In this document: positions 53,223-64,000 of the stretch, piece after piece
Position numbering within the stretch: the first letter of the stretch is position 1
How the letters are laid out: each line of letters starts with the position of its first letter
NCBI GenBank assembly: GCA_964016985.1
Contig: OZ024823.1
Span: forward strand, 66,174,514-66,238,513
Source: Anodontia alba
Lineage: Eukaryota; Mollusca; Bivalvia; Lucinida; Lucinidae
Direction: 5' to 3'
DNA length: 64,000 bases
Translations under genes and position numbers: made by a program
Notes under the pieces: generated by a model
Database searches by the model: none
Told to the model about the DNA's origin: nothing
The model's input: only the letters and a program-made list of their open reading frames with translations

Positions 53223-53402
53223 GCTAATGGCAATTCAAACGAGTGAGTGAGTTTTTTACGTCTACTAACAGCTAGGTCATACGGAGATGTGGACCTTGGT
53301 TTAAAGTCCAGTATGAAAGGCTTGAGAAGCCTGGGATCGAACTCATGACCCCTGGGTGACAAGACGAGAAGCTTCACACTACAGCACCGAGGCACAATTT
53401 CC
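53223..53402 (-). mobile_element. SINE-3 (tRNA-derived, third family)
   Basis: On the minus strand a tRNA-like head with GAGTTCGATCCC as box B (53335-53346) and a box-A-like TGCCTCGGTGCTG. The body runs to GACGTAAAAAACTCACTCAC at 53240-53260, a tail type seen in mollusc SINEs. Duplications not clear. Different from SINE-1 and SINE-2. Confidence 0.65.
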
Positions 53403-53439
53403 CAATATTTCATACTGTTAAATATCTAATAAAAGGGCT

Positions 53440-54570
53440 GCAGACATTTCACCATGCCCCGCCACTGCATTTACATCAAGCAAGTGCCATGACTCTGTTA
53501 ATAAACTAATAAAGTTTCAAGAAAATATCTCAAATAGTTTTCAAGTTACAGAGCGACAAAAAAAAAAAAAGAAAGAAAAGAAATATTACAGAAACCACTA
53601 AAATATTTTCGGTTTTCAAAGGGCCATAACTCCAAAAGTAAGCTCTATTGTCAAAAGTATATGAAAGAAAAGAAGGGCAGTTATTACTTTCTGCTGAAAT
53701 GATTAATAGCTTATGAATAAGCCCACCCTGGAAAAGTGTGCGTGCTCGACAAGACCGAAATAGTGTAGACTGGGCCGTTTAACTCCAGTTCAAAAACCAA
53801 AATTACGTTGGTAATTCTTATGTCTGAAGTATGATTTACAAAAGAAACACAAGGATACAGAAATTTATCCGTGAGGAAAGAAATAATCCGAAAGAAATAA
53901 TCCAAATTTCTATCACAGGTAAATAATCCTTGTTGAATTTCTTTGTCCACAGAAAAGAAACTGACACGTGATCAATTGAGCGGGAGGAGTTACGTCACAC
54001 AGGTAACTGCCTAAGGGACCTTCTGGTTTAAGACTTTAATTAACGACTGAAAGGTCGTTTTCTCTGTGGAAGGTGTGAAAACAGAAGAGAATAGCACATT
54101 ATCTATAGGTTAATGTATTATGAAGTTAAAATATCTTGAACGGTTTTCAAGTTATAGAGCGGACACCAAATTACCATTGTCCAATTTCAAAGGGAAATAA
54201 CTCCAAACTTATATAGACAAGAGTTATGGTTCTTGTGTTCTGCATGTTGTCTAATGATGTTTTATATTTCTATGAAGTTTCATGAAAATATCTTGAACGG
54301 TTTTCAAGTTATGGAGCGGACACGAATTTACCATTTTTGAATTTCAAAGGGGAATAACTCCACAACAATACGGACAAGAGTTACGGTTCTTGTGTTCTGC
54401 ATGTCATCTGATGATGCTTTATATTTCATGAAAATATCTTGAACGTTTTTTAAGTTATAGAGCGGACACCATTGCGTGACGGATGGACAGACAGACGGAC
54501 GGACAACCGAGGCAAAAACAATGTCTCCACCCCTTTCAGGGGGAGACATAACAAAGCTCAGGTGAGCTAA
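53440..54570 (+). repeat. Helitron-like array (~162-bp units) with hairpin 3' end
   Basis: Units with 'gttttcaagttatagagcgga' at about 54135, 54297 and 54447. GACGGAC runs at 54483-54505. A hairpin GTCTCCACCCC / GGGGGAGAC (54522-54547) is followed by CTCAGGTGAGCTAA (54557-54570), so it carries both terminus types seen in this window. 53540-54110 is diverged repeat without a gene. Confidence 0.6.
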
Positions 54571-54704
54571 AAACACAAACTTGCATGTACATGTTATTTT
54601 ATGATTTAATTGATTGCACTGTATGATTTTACTGTACTATAAATGTTGTTTTGGAGTCTAACTTGTAGTCAACTTCTAACCCAACAAACAGCAAACATAC
54701 TTAC

Positions 54705-54742
54705 TGTGTTTTAGCCAATGACTCTCTAAGCATCTGGTTTTC
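54705..54742 (-). CDS. RRBP1: Coiled-coil microexon A of host gene (RRBP1-like)
   Basis: Only 38 bp: acceptor atatttTCAG-type (ctatattttcag), donor ACACA|gtaagtatg, which is close to the ideal donor. It encodes ENQMLRESLAKT plus two bases of a Gln codon completed by exon B. It fits the start of the RRBP1 stretch before QVES. Alone it would be unconvincing; the exact phase match with exon B and the strong splice sites support it. Upstream exons would lie to the right; none was recognised up to 64000. Confidence 0.6.
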
Positions 54743-55595
54743 CTGAAAATATAGATACTTTTACTAAAATCTGCAGCTCTCCTGAAAGGCAGTTTAATTC
54801 ATCATACCTTTGAATACTGGGAATTAACAGGCAAGAGGTTGCCCTTCTTTTATCACATATCTTTTGCAAAGACTAAATTCATGAAAAAGTCCCTTTGAGA
54901 TAAATGTTCTAAGGGTGTTTTTTTTTTTTTTTTTCTTTTTCTTTTTATTTCACTATACAAAGGTGCATTTGCTTATTCCATAAAAGAATGATTTCGATCT
55001 ACTGGCATGTCCTGATTGGTCGGGTATCAACTACAGTAAGGAGAAGTAATGGTGGCTGAGCTTTCATGAGTAAAGCATGTATGTTTTAGCTATTTACACA
55101 GGTTCAGGAGATTTTGTTACGTATTATGTAATCTGGAAAGTTGTATAAGGATTTAACTGGAATCTACTGAATCTACTTTTTGTTTTTGCAGGTTTTATTT
55201 TTTTGAAGAACTACTTTACTGTGCTCAAAGAGCAGGATATCTTTTAATGCAGCTGCATAAGAAGAGTGACACATCTTTAAATACAGATCAGCGTAGTTGG
55301 CCTAGTTGGCTGGGTTTCCAGTCCTTACACTCATGCAAATAGTGAAACCTTACTGGCATGTGAGTAGTTACAATTCCTTAGGCTTACTTTAAGATGCTGC
55401 AAATCTAAACAATCACTTGATTCAGGAGATACAGGTCTTCAGAAAACTTTAACCAAAGAGTTTAATGTAAAATTTCTATGTCTTTGCAGTTGTTTTGAGG
55501 TTTCACAAGAGTTGTCAATCATACTCCAGTGACTGAGGAAGTGGGGCTTGTACTGTATAACACTTTGAACCAGTTAAAATAACATAGATATAAAG
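54743..55595. other. No gene seen; intron-like
   Basis: Unique-looking sequence with a T-run at 54918-54935. No exon with acceptable splice sites noticed. Confidence 0.45.
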
Positions 55596-56449
55596 ACATA
55601 AGGCACATGGGCCACGATTCGCTCACCTGATAAAAACAGCTATTGCATCTGCAAATGCCATGCACCTTCTTCCAGTATTGCCACAGCAACTAGGACACAA
55701 ATCTGACCATACCATAAAAAGGTCAAAGGTCATCCTAGTATCATCACTTCAACAAACTTAGTAGACTTTGAGTCCCTGATGCTGTATACCAAGATTAAGC
55801 CTCAGAGCTTTCTGAGTTCTGGAGAAGAAGATTTTTAAGTGTTTTACAATATAAGGGCATGGCAGCCATCTTGTTCAATGGCGCAGAACCATTTGAACAA
55901 ATTGTCAACATCCTTTCGACAGAAGGTCCCATGTGAAATCTAGTGAAAACTGACCAAGCTGTTAAAGAGAAGACATTTAAAGGTTTCATGATTTTATACA
56001 TGTATATAGCCCAGGGACAAAGGCAGATAACCCCCATGGGACAAAATTTTGATTGTAACTAAGAACTTTTAATAATTTAATCATACATCATCAGTTTCAG
56101 CCATTATTCTTTAATACATTTTGAGAAAATGACATTTCAACATTTTCTCCATACAAATGTATGGGGACGCAAAGTTGTCCTTGTTGTAAAAAGGTAAAAG
56201 TTCAACTTTCCACCATCATTTGAACAAATTTGGTAGACCTTGAGTCCCCAATGCTATATACCAAGATTCAGCCTCAAAGCTTTCTTGGTTTTTGTGAAGA
56301 AGATTTTTAAGTCTTTTTACCATATCTGGGCATGGAGGCCATCTTGGTCAATGGCCAGGAACCATTTGAACAAATTGTCAATACCCTTTTGACAGAAGGC
56401 CCCATGTGAAATCGTGAAAATTGCTCAAGCGGTTTCAGAGAAGAAATTT
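55596..56449 (+). mobile_element. Helitron-like element, 3' truncated
   Basis: The start resembles ACATAAGGCACATGGGCC with CGCTCACCTGA. The body has two ~370-bp units with 'accatatctgggcatgg' and 'gaacaaattgtcaa'. It ends where the next element starts. Same family as 21468-22050. Confidence 0.6.
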
Positions 56450-58098
56450 AACAAGAAGCCCATGGGCCACAACACTCACCTGAGTTAACTGCTGTAAGTT
56501 AATCAGGTCAATTACTCATCATTACCTATTAGCCCGTCAAGTTTCAAGGCAATGGCTTAAACAGTTTTTGAGATATCTTGCTTACAAGGTTAAAATGCTG
56601 AAATTTCAAAGGGCCATAATTAAAACCAGTTTAAACCCTAGGGTCTTGATTGGCAGGACTTAAGTAAGGGACCACTAAACATTGCTGCATACTAAATATT
56701 TAAGCTGTGGGCCTCATAGTTTCAGAGAAAAAGATTTTTTGATTTTTTTTTTCGACTATAAGTCCATGGGAGCTAATGACCCCCTGAGAAGTGGCCAGTT
56801 TGGACCCCAGGGGCATGGTTGGAAGAATTAATTTAGAAAACCACCAAACATTGCTACATACTAAATCTGTTAGCTCTTGGCCTCATGGTTCCAGAGATGA
56901 AGATTTTTGAAGGTTCTTTAGCTACACCGTTCTATATAAACATATGACCCCTGGGGTGTGGCCAGTTTGGACCCGAGAGGCTTGATTGGCAGGATTTAAG
57001 TAGGGGACCACTACACATTGCTACATACTAAATATATAAGCTGTGGGCCTCATGACTTCAGAGAAGAAGACTTTTTAGGTTTTCTCATTTTAAGTCTATG
57101 GGAGCTAATGACCCCTGGGGCACAGCCAATTTGGACCCCAGGGGCATGGTTGGCAGGATTTATGTAGGAGACCACCAAACATTGTTACATACTTAATCTG
57201 TTAGCTCTGGGCCTCATGGTTTCAGAGAAGAAAATTTTTGACTGTTCTTTAGCTATATAGCTCTATACAAACATATGACCTCCTGAGAAGTGGCCAGTTA
57301 CGAGCCCAGTGGCTTGATTAGCAGGATTTATGTAGGGGACCACTAAACATTGCTATACACTAAATATATAAGCTGTGGGCCTCAAGGTTTCAGAGAAGAA
57401 GATTTTTCCATTATAAGTCTATGGGAGCTAATGACCTCCGGGGCATGGCCAGCTTAGACCCCAGGGGCTTGATTGACAGGATTTATGTAGGGGACCACTA
57501 AACATTGCTACACACTAAATATATAAGCTGTGGGCCTCATGGTTACAGAGAAGAAGTTTTTTAAAGATTTCCCATTATAAGTCTATGGGAGCTAATGACC
57601 CCCGGGGCATGGCTGGTTTGGACCCAAGGGGCTTGATTGGCAGGATTAAGGTAGGAGACCACTAAACACTGCTACATACTTAATCTGTTACCTCTCTGCC
57701 TCATGGTTTCAGAGAAGAAGATTTTTGAATGTTCTTTAGCTATATAGCTCTATATAAACATATGACCCCACTGAAAGTGGCCAGTTTGGAGCCCAGGGGC
57801 TTGATTAGCAGTATTTATGTAGGGGACCAATAAACATTGCTATACACTAAATATATAAGCTGTGGGCCTCAAGGTTTCAGAGAAGAAGATTTTTTAAGGT
57901 TTTCCCATTATAAGTATATGGGAGCTAATGAGCCATGGGACATGACCAATTTAGACCCCAGGGGCTTCACTGGCAGGATTTATGTATGGGACCACTAAAC
58001 ATTGCTACATACTAAATATTTAAGCTGTGGGCCTCATAGTTTCAGAGAAAAAGATTCTTTTAATTTTTTTTTTAACTATAGGTCCGTGGGAGCTAATG

Positions 58099-58410
58099 TT
58101 TGTTTGTGTTGAGGTTTTACTGCCTAGTCAACCCAATGGGGTCATGTCGAGCACGGTCAGTTTACCTAACCACACGTTTACACGTTTACTGGGCAGGCTG
58201 TCCTCTAAGCGGTTAACCAGTATTGTGCACATTCTTTCGCCAGAAACTGACAACTGCCCTTCTTGAATCAGCGGAAGGGAGAGAATGACCGTAGAAAATA
58301 TTTCATGATCAATCTCCACGAAAGAATGTTGCCGACCTCAGCTGGGGTTGAACCCGCGACCTCCTGGTCTCCAGTAGGACGGCGCATCCAACTGAGCCAC
58401 CGAGGCCGGC
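58099..58410 (-). mobile_element. SINE-1, copy E
   Basis: Minus-strand copy with perfect 13-bp duplications GTGGGAGCTAATG (58086-58098 and 58411-58423) inside a unit of the 6.6-kb array. It has a small 'cacgttta' duplication near 58172-58190 and lacks 'tta' before GTCCTCTAAGCGG. Otherwise close to copies A and D. Confidence 0.93.
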
Positions 58411-59416
58411 GTGGGAGCTAATGACGCCCTGCGAAGATGCCAATTTGGACCCCAGGGGCATAGTTGGAAGAATTTATGTAGAAGACCACCAAACTTTGCT
58501 ACATACTAAATCTGTTAGCTCTGGGCCTCATGGTTTCAGAGAAGATTTTTGAAGGTTCTTTAGCTACACGGTTTTATATAAACATATGACTCCTTGGGTG
58601 TGGCCAGTTTGGACCTCAGGGGCTTGACTGGCAGGATTTAAGTAGGGGACCACTACACATTGCTATATACTAAATATATAAGCTGTGGGCCTCATGGCTT
58701 CAGAGAAGAAGACTTTTTAGGTTTTCCCATTTTAAGTCTATGGGAGCTAATGGCCCCCGGGGCACGGCCAATCTGGACTCCAGGGACATGGTTGCCAGGA
58801 TTTATGTAGGAGAGCACCAAACATCGCTACATAATTAATCTGATAGCTCCAGGCCTCATGGTTTCAGAGAAGAAGATTTTTAAATGTTTTTTAGCTATAT
58901 AGCTCTATATAAACATATGACCCCCTGAGAAGTGGCCATTTTGGAGCCCAGGGGCTTGATTAGCAGGATTTATGTAGGGGACTAAACATTGCATTACAAT
59001 AAATATATAAGCTGTGGGCCTCAAGCTTTTCAGAGAAGAAGATTTTTTTAAGTTTGTTCCATTATAAGTCTATGGGAGCTAATGACCCCCGGGATGTGGC
59101 CAGTTTAGACCCCAGGGGCTTGATTGACAGGATTTATGTAGGGGACCACTAAACATTACTACACACTAAATATATAAGCTATAGGCTTCATGGTTACAGA
59201 GAAGAAGATTTTTTAAGTTTTTCCAATTATAAGTCTATGGGAGCTAATGACCCCCGGGGCTTGGCTGGTTTGGACCCAAGGGGCTTGATTATCAGGATTT
59301 ACGTAGTAGACCACTAAACACTGCTACATACTTAATCTGTTAGCTCTCTGCCTCATGGTTTCAAAGAAGAAGATTTTGGAAGGTTCTTTAGCTATATAGC
59401 TCTATATATATATATA

Positions 59417-60743
59417 CGAGGGTCCTGCAAAAAGTTTTGTCACTGGGTTAGGATTACTTCAGTGCTGCGTTTTATCAAACATATTTTTATTACAAATCTT
59501 CAAAGTATTCCCCCTTTACTGAAACACATTTTTGTAACCCTTTTACCCAGTCGCGAAAAGCAGATAGTCTTCTTTTGGTATCTGTTGGAGACACTGATAA
59601 ATAGCGCTGCCAAAAGAACTTCTAGACATATACTTATTTCCAGAAAGCATTTTCTTGGAAATAAAAAGAAGTCACAGGGACTCCGATCAGGTGGATAAGG
59701 TGGATGGTTTAAAACTTTCACCTTTTCAGAAGCCAAAAAAGACTTAACAACCTCACACTTATGAGAGGAGGCGTTGTCATGTAAAAGGTGGACTTCTGAC
59801 CATCCTTTGCTTGGTCGTTTCTTATTGTAAAACTCTTTCACTTTCTTTGCTACAGAATTCTTGTAGAATCGGACAGTGACTGTATGACCAGATGGGCAAG
59901 GCACTTGAAGGACTGGCCCACTTGAATTAAAGAAAACTGCGTACAACATCTTTATCGAACTTATGGTTCTCTTGGCAATACATGGGCGTTTTTGATCTTT
60001 TCGCTTTCATTGCTTATTATCAGTCCTTCTTTGTGGCTCAAACATGTGCACCCAGGTTTCATCACTTGTTAGCAAGTTAGAAATAACCGAACTATTACAG
60101 CCTTTGTATGTTTTCAGAAGTTCCCAGGCAAATTTAAGGCGTGTCTTTTGCTCCTCAGTGAGCAAATGAGGTACCACCTAGTGCAAACCTTTCTCAGGTC
60201 CAAACGCTTTTTTCAGAATTGTTTGCACACTGCCTTCTGATATGCCAGTACAACTAGCTATACTTCTGACAGAAACCGCGCATCCTGTTCGACCACAATC
60301 TTTATAGCAGCGACGTTAGCCTTGGTAACAGAGGTTTTAGGCCTTCCAGGACGGGTATCATCTTCAACAGAAAATTTCCCAGCTTTAAAAGCTTTAACCC
60401 ACTTAAAAACTGTGCGCATTGAAATGGTCTGAGGTCCATATATACCACACAATTCATTAATTATCTGCTTTGAATCTATATTAAGCCTAATGCGGCATTT
60501 AATATAGCTATGAATTTCAGTCTTCTGGTCCATGTTCCAATGTAACAAGTAAATTGGTCAGTGTATATGACTGCATCTATTTCAATTTGAAATAACTCGG
60601 TCAGTTGTAAAGCAATTTGCACAAAATAAATGGGTATCGTTAGCTATTCAACACATCATTCAAATGCAGTGAAGCATTTTAAAATATACCTGGGATAAAA
60701 CAAAGGAAGCCTATAAGTGACAGAACTTTTTGCACGATCCTCG
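59417..60743 (-). mobile_element. mariner-family transposon, 1,327 bp, with both ends
   Basis: TA duplications at 59415-59416 and 60744-60745 flank ~28-bp inverted ends, CGAGGGTCCTGCAAAAAGTT at the left and a near-complement at the right (60716-60743), differing at three positions. The insertion is in a unit of the array ('acatatgacccctggggtg'). Length and ends are typical of mariner. A one-ended relative lies at 22762-22878. Confidence 0.93.
59500..60533 (-). pseudogene. mariner transposase (DD34D), broken
   Basis: Start ATG at 60533 (MDQKTEIHSYIKCRIRLN). The N-terminal helix-turn-helix pair is followed by VFKWVKAFKAGKFSVEDDTR and GRPKTSV. A frameshift lies near 60268-60275. In the new frame are TSDETWVHMFEP (first Asp), HLLHDNASSHK (second Asp) and PPDRSPCDFFLFP (third Asp). 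There are 34 residues between the second and third, the mariner spacing. Two nonsense codons follow the shift: TAG at 60178-60180 and TGA at 60006-60008, both where a Trp is usual. All three catalytic Asp survive, so the decay is recent to moderate, but no active enzyme can be made. Confidence 0.9.
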
Positions 60744-63231
60744 TATGACCCCTGGGGTGTGGCCAGTTTGGAGCCCAGGGTCTTCATTGGCAGGAATTAT
60801 GTAGTGGACCACTACACATTGCTACATACTAAATATATAAGCTCTGGGCCTCATGGTTTCAGAGAAGAAGATTTTTTTAAGTTTTTCCCATTATAAGTCT
60901 ATTGGAGCTAATGACCCCTGGGGCATGGCCAATTTGGACCCCAGGGGCATGGTTGGCAGGTTTTATGTAGGAGACCACTTAACATCGCTTCATACTTAAT
61001 CTATTAGCTCTTGGCCTCATGTTTTCAGAGAAGAAGATTTTTGAAGGTTCTTTAGCTATATAGCTCTATATAAACATATGACCCCTGGGGTGTGGCCAAT
61101 TTGGACCCCAGGGGCTTGATTGGCAGGATTTATGTAGGGGACCACTAAACATTGCTACATACTAAATATTTAAGCTCTGGGCCTCTTGGTTTTAGAGAAG
61201 AAGATTTTTTAAGTTTTCCCATTATAAGTCTATGGGAGCTAATGACCCTCGGGGCACGGCGAGTTTGGGCCCCAGGGGCTTGATTGGCAGGATTTATGTA
61301 AGGGACCACTAAACATTGCTACATACTCAATATGTAAGCTGTGGGCCTCATGGTTTCAAAGAAGAGATTTTTTTAAGTTTTTTTTCCATTATAAGTCTAT
61401 GGGAGCTAATGACCCCCGGGGCATGGCTAGTTTTGGCCCAAGGGGCTTAATTTGCAGGTTTTACATAGGGGACCACTAAACATTGCTACATACTAAATAT
61501 ATAAGCTCTGTGCCTCATGGTTTCAGAGAAGAAGATTTTTTAAGTTTTTCCCATTATAAGTCTACGGGAGCTAATGATCCCCAGGGGGTGGCCACTTTGG
61601 GCCCCAGGGGTTTGATTGGCAGGATTTATGTAGGGGACCACAAAACATTGCTACATACTAAATATATAAGCTGTGGGCCTCATGGTTTAAGAGAAAAAGA
61701 TTTTTTTTTCCATTATAAGTCAATTGGAGATAAGGATCCCCCGGGCGTGGCCAGTTTGCGTCCCAGGGGCTTGATTGGCAGGATTTATGTAGGGGACCAC
61801 TAAACATTGCTACATCCTAAATATATAAGCTCTGGGCCTTATGGTTTTAGGGAAGAAGATTTTTTAAAGTTTTTCCCATTATAAGTCTATGGGACCTAAT
61901 GAAACTTGGGGTGTGGCCAGTTTGGGTCCCAGGGGCTTGATTGGCAGGATTTATGTAGGGGACCACTAAACATTGGTACATACTAAATATGTAAACTGTG
62001 GGCCTCATGGTTTCAGAGAAGAAGATTTTTTAAGTTTTTCCCATTATAAGTCTATGGGAGTTTATGACCCTCGGGGCGTGGCCAGTTTGGTCCCCAGGGG
62101 CTTGATTGGCAGGATTAATTAGGGGACCACTAAACATTGCTACATACTAAATATATAAGCTCTGGGCCTCATGGTTTCAGAGAAGAAGATTTTTTAAGTT
62201 TTTCCCATTAAAAGTATGTGGGAGCTAATGACCCGCAGGGTGTGGCCAGTTTGGGCCCCAGGGGCTTGATTGGCAGGATTTATGCAGGGGACCACTAAAC
62301 ATTGCTACATACTAAATATGTAAGCTTTTGGACTCATGGTTTCAGAGAAGAAGATTTTTTAAGTTTTTTCCATTATAAGTCCATGGGAGACAAGGACTCC
62401 CCCCCCCCTCCCCCCCCTCTCCCGGGCATGGCCAGTTTGGGTCCCAGGGGCTTGATTGGCAGAATTTATGAAGGGGACCACTAAACATTGCTACATCCTA
62501 AATATATAAGCTCTGGGCCTCATGGTTTCAGAGAAGAAGATTTTTTAAGTTTTTCCTATTATAAGTCTATGGGACCTAATGACCCTTGGGGCGTGGCCAG
62601 TTTGGGCCCCAGAGGCTTGATTGGCAGGATTTATGTAGAGGACCACTACACATTGCTACATACTAAATATGTAAGCTGTGGGCCTCATGGTTTCAGAGAA
62701 AAGGATTTTTTTTCCCATTAAAAGTCTATGGGAGCTAATGACCCCCGGGGCATTGAAAGTTTGGGCCCCAGGGACTTGATTGGCAGGATTTAAGTAGGGG
62801 ACCACTAAACATTGCTACATACTAAATATATAAGCTGTGGGCCTTATGGTTTCAGAGAAGAAGATTTTTTTAAGTTCTTCCCATTATAAGTCTACTGGAG
62901 TTAATGACCCCTGGGGCATGGCCACTTGGGGCCCCAGGGGCTTGATTGGCAGGATTTATGTAAGGGACCACTAAACATTGCTACATACTAAATATGTAAG
63001 CTGTGGGCCTCATGGTTTCAGAGAAGAAGATTTTTTAAGTTTTTCCCATTTTTAGTCTATGGGAGTTCAAGACCTCCTGGGGCGTAGCCAGTTTGGACTC
63101 CAGGGGCTTGATTGGCAGGATTTATGTAGGGGCCCACTAAACATTGCTACATACTAAATATGTAAACTGTGGGCCTCATGGTTTCAGAGAAGAAGATTTT
63201 TTAAGTTTTTCCCATTATAAGTCTATGGGTG

Positions 63232-63425
63232 CTATATATGGGCATGGCAGCCATCTTGATATACGGACTGTGACAGTGTGTACAATCCCCTTTTAACATA
63301 AGGCTCCAAATGAAGTTTGAAGAAATTTGGCCCAGGGGTTTCTGAGGAGAAGTTGTTCAAAGGTGTGAATGGATGGACGGACAGACGGATGGAGAGATGG
63401 ACGACGGATAACGGACGATGAGCGA
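63232..63425 (+). repeat. Helitron-like fragment
   Basis: Begins in mid-unit ('tatatatgggcatggcagccatcttg') and ends in GACGGAC runs (63370-63420), with the hairpin cut off. Same family as 9690-11515 or close to it. Confidence 0.5.
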
Positions 63426-64000
63426 TTTCTTGGTTTTGAAGAAGAAGATTTTTAATTCTTTTTACCATATATGGCGGCCATCTTGTCCAGTGGCATGGAA
63501 CCATTCAAACAAAGCAGTCTGAAGGACAGCTATATCCCCCGCCTCAGAATGACATTGGAGCGGCCTCACAATTCAAGGCTCAAACTGGTGGCCTTCAACT
63601 GTGACCTTGACCTTGTCTGCGTGGTTGAGTTATGGGTTCTGCACATCATCTCACTAAGGCGAACATTTGACCAAAATTTAATAAATATCTTTCAAAGGGT
63701 TCAGGAGATATGGAGTGAACATGAAATTCAAGGCTCAAACTCGTGACCTTTAACTGTGATCTTGACCTTGAGTCGGCATGCTTGAGTTATGGGTCCTTGA
63801 CCAAAGTTTCATGAAAATCTTTCAAAGAGTTCAAGAGCTATGGAGCGAACAAGAAAGAGACCGATGACCTTCACACCTTGACCTTGAGTCTGCATCATTG
63901 AGTTATAGGTTCTACACATCATCTCACTAAGGCGAACATTTGACCCAAATTTAACAAGGCAGTCTGAATGGCAATGGAGCAGTCTCAAAATTCAAGGCTC
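63426..64000 (+). repeat. Repeat fragments and a ~163-bp array running off the window
   Basis: A short piece of Helitron-like body (63426-63510), then units with 'tgaccttgaccttg' and 'gagttatgggtt' at about 63600, 63765 and 63875. No gene recognised; the 91-codon frame at 63471-63746 is chance. Confidence 0.5.

Larger units (their letters stand above)
56451..63231 (+). mobile_element. Helitron-like element with a 6.6-kb core array
   Basis: The start is ACAAGAAGCCCATGGGCC with ACTCACCTGAG (56451-56490). The core is about 30 units of ~160-167 bp containing 'ggggaccactaaacattgctacatac'. From 56760 to about 61080 two unit types alternate, one with 'tatgggagctaatgacc' and one with 'ctatataaacatatgacc'; from about 61080 on only the first type occurs. 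Interrupted by SINE copy E and by mariner. No 3' hairpin; it stops at 63231 against another repeat. A C/T-rich run is at 62399-62423. Confidence 0.7.

Overview
The window looks like nuclear DNA of a bivalve mollusc. There are no bacterial operons. There are spliced exons with GT/AG sites, tRNA-derived SINEs, several LINE types, a DIRS-type element, mariner, hAT and piggyBac relatives. Above all there are many copies of short elements with a tandem-repeat core of the kind known from bivalves as 'pearl' elements. The species cannot be told from the sequence alone, and all family names rest on motifs read by eye.

Host gene. Four coding pieces on the minus strand (54705-54742, 40156-40330, 31452-31676, 18995-19099) have intact frames, good splice sites and matching phases. 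Together they read as part of one long coiled coil, in an order that fits my recollection of ribosome-binding protein 1 (RRBP1/p180, kinectin family). Most of 19-54.7 kb is therefore probably intron of this one gene, swollen by transposons. The parts outside 19-54.7 kb may be more intron or intergenic.

Layout. 0-1.7 kb: start of a degraded RTE-like LINE carrying a SINE. 2.5-16 kb: nested Helitron-like non-autonomous elements with tandem arrays of 145, 155, 166 and about 325 bp, set in older satellites. 16-21 kb: a second SINE type, older arrays and one host exon. 21-31 kb: further Helitron-like elements, a mariner remnant, and an unclassified insert at 27.2-29.5 kb. 31.4-39.6 kb: a host exon and then a 6.3-kb I-superfamily LINE with target duplications and a rearranged 5' end. 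40-43.9 kb: a host exon, a 956-bp foldback element, and a piggyBac-type MITE inside another array element. 43.9-47.15 kb: a DIRS-like retroelement cut off in its recombinase gene. 47.15-50.2 kb: an intron-bearing hAT-type transposase gene. 50.6-51.9 kb: the N-terminal part of a Helitron/Helentron-type protein that opens with a 2A-like motif. 52-54.6 kb: hairpins, a SINE and an array. 55.6-63.2 kb: a 6.6-kb array broken by a SINE and by a 1.33-kb mariner. 63.2-64 kb: more repeats.

How it fits together. Most of the window is written by elements that share one plan: a 5' end starting ACAAGAG or close to it, a tandem core, a GGAC-rich stretch, a 3' hairpin, and CTAA or TATAAA at the end. Where the older host repeat shows what the site looked like before insertion, they went in without duplicating the target. 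That fits rolling-circle (Helitron/Helentron) spread, and the coding remnant at 50.7-51.9 kb is of the type expected to drive it. The retroelements and cut-and-paste elements then inserted into these arrays and left clean target duplications, so a relative order of events can be read.
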